This document shows, piece by piece, positions 5,732-5,785 of a stretch of 5,785 bases of DNA (position 1 is its first letter; every line of letters begins with the position of its first letter). The stretch covers positions 1 through 5,785 of the forward strand of contig CAURVQ010000050.1 of the NCBI GenBank assembly GCA_963528625.1, read 5' to 3'. Source of the DNA: CALHVR01 sp963528625. GTDB lineage: Bacteria; Fusobacteriota; Fusobacteriia; Fusobacteriales; Leptotrichiaceae. Both the position numbers and the translations under genes were made by a program. Under the pieces are notes generated by a model. The model ran no database searches, had not been told where the DNA came from, and saw only the letters and a program-made list of their open reading frames with translations.

Positions 5732-5785
5732 ATGCCAAAAAGAAAAGATATAAAAACTATACTTGTAATAGGTTCAGGACCAATA
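5732..5785 (+). CDS. carB: Carbamoyl phosphate synthase large subunit, N-terminal fragment (cut by window edge)
   Basis: From the ATG at 5732 an open frame runs to the window edge, giving 18 residues: MPKRKDIKTILVIGSGPI. This is the characteristic start of CarB (PyrAB in Bacillus), where the ILVIGSGPI strand and glycine loop begin the first carboxyphosphate domain. AGGAG (5717-5721) lies ten bases upstream. CarB uses ammonia from CarA with bicarbonate and two ATP to make carbamoyl phosphate, so its place directly after carA is expected. The remaining roughly 1,050 residues are outside the window, so integrity cannot be judged. Confidence 0.93.
   Translation, partial: MPKRKDIKTILVIGSGPI

Noticed and set aside
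1..5785. CRISPR array, insertion sequence, tRNA or rRNA gene, phage or toxin-antitoxin genes
   Set aside because: I saw no regularly spaced repeats, transposase-like frames, terminal inverted repeats or tRNA-like folds; the window is fully explained by metabolic genes and their control sites.

Overview
The window is a very AT-rich piece of bacterial DNA holding the start of a de novo pyrimidine (UMP) biosynthesis operon, preceded by a separate aminotransferase gene. All genes are on the + strand. The extreme AT content, AGGAGG-type ribosome binding sites, a PyrR-dependent attenuator, and CarA, PyrB and PyrR proteins that resemble the Bacillus/Lactobacillales versions all point to a low-GC Firmicute. 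A Gemella-like member of the Bacilli is my best guess, but this is inferred from remembered protein similarity and not proven.

Layout. Bases 1-53 hold the tail of an upstream transcription unit, ending in a strong intrinsic terminator (18-53). Bases 54-237 are almost pure A+T and contain a good sigma-A type promoter (174-202) for a class I/II PLP aminotransferase of the PatA/AraT type (238-1386). That gene ends in its own terminator (1395-1425), so it is a separate unit. The 394-base gap 1387-1780 is largely regulatory. It holds the terminator, a short AT-rich stretch with a small palindrome (1463-1475), a textbook promoter (1502-1530), a complete PyrR attenuator (binding loop 1549-1583, antiterminator 1570-1627, terminator 1625-1653), and then 127 bases of AT-rich leader in which I see nothing convincing. 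The operon follows: pyrR (1781-2302), pyrB (2384-3274), pyrC (3283-4545), carA (4577-5659) and the first 18 codons of carB (5732 to the window edge).

How it works together. CarA/CarB make carbamoyl phosphate from glutamine, bicarbonate and ATP. PyrB joins it to aspartate, and PyrC closes the ring to dihydroorotate. The later steps (pyrK, pyrD, pyrF, pyrE) would lie beyond the window. PyrR bound to UMP is expected to hold the binding loop at 1549-1583, block the antiterminator and let the terminator at 1625-1653 stop transcription when pyrimidines are plentiful.

The most unusual element is the 81-base pyrR-pyrB gap. It contains a second three-segment RNA switch (A 2312-2322, B 2343-2356, C 2365-2377) in which B can pair with A or with C but not both. 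The B:C hairpin is followed by seven T's and also buries the pyrB Shine-Dalgarno, so it could block both transcription and translation of pyrB. Unlike the Bacillus intercistronic pyr attenuators, it has no recognisable PyrR binding sequence. It does contain a nine-codon, U-rich mini-ORF that stops inside segment B. This is the best candidate here for something not yet described. The genes themselves are ordinary.
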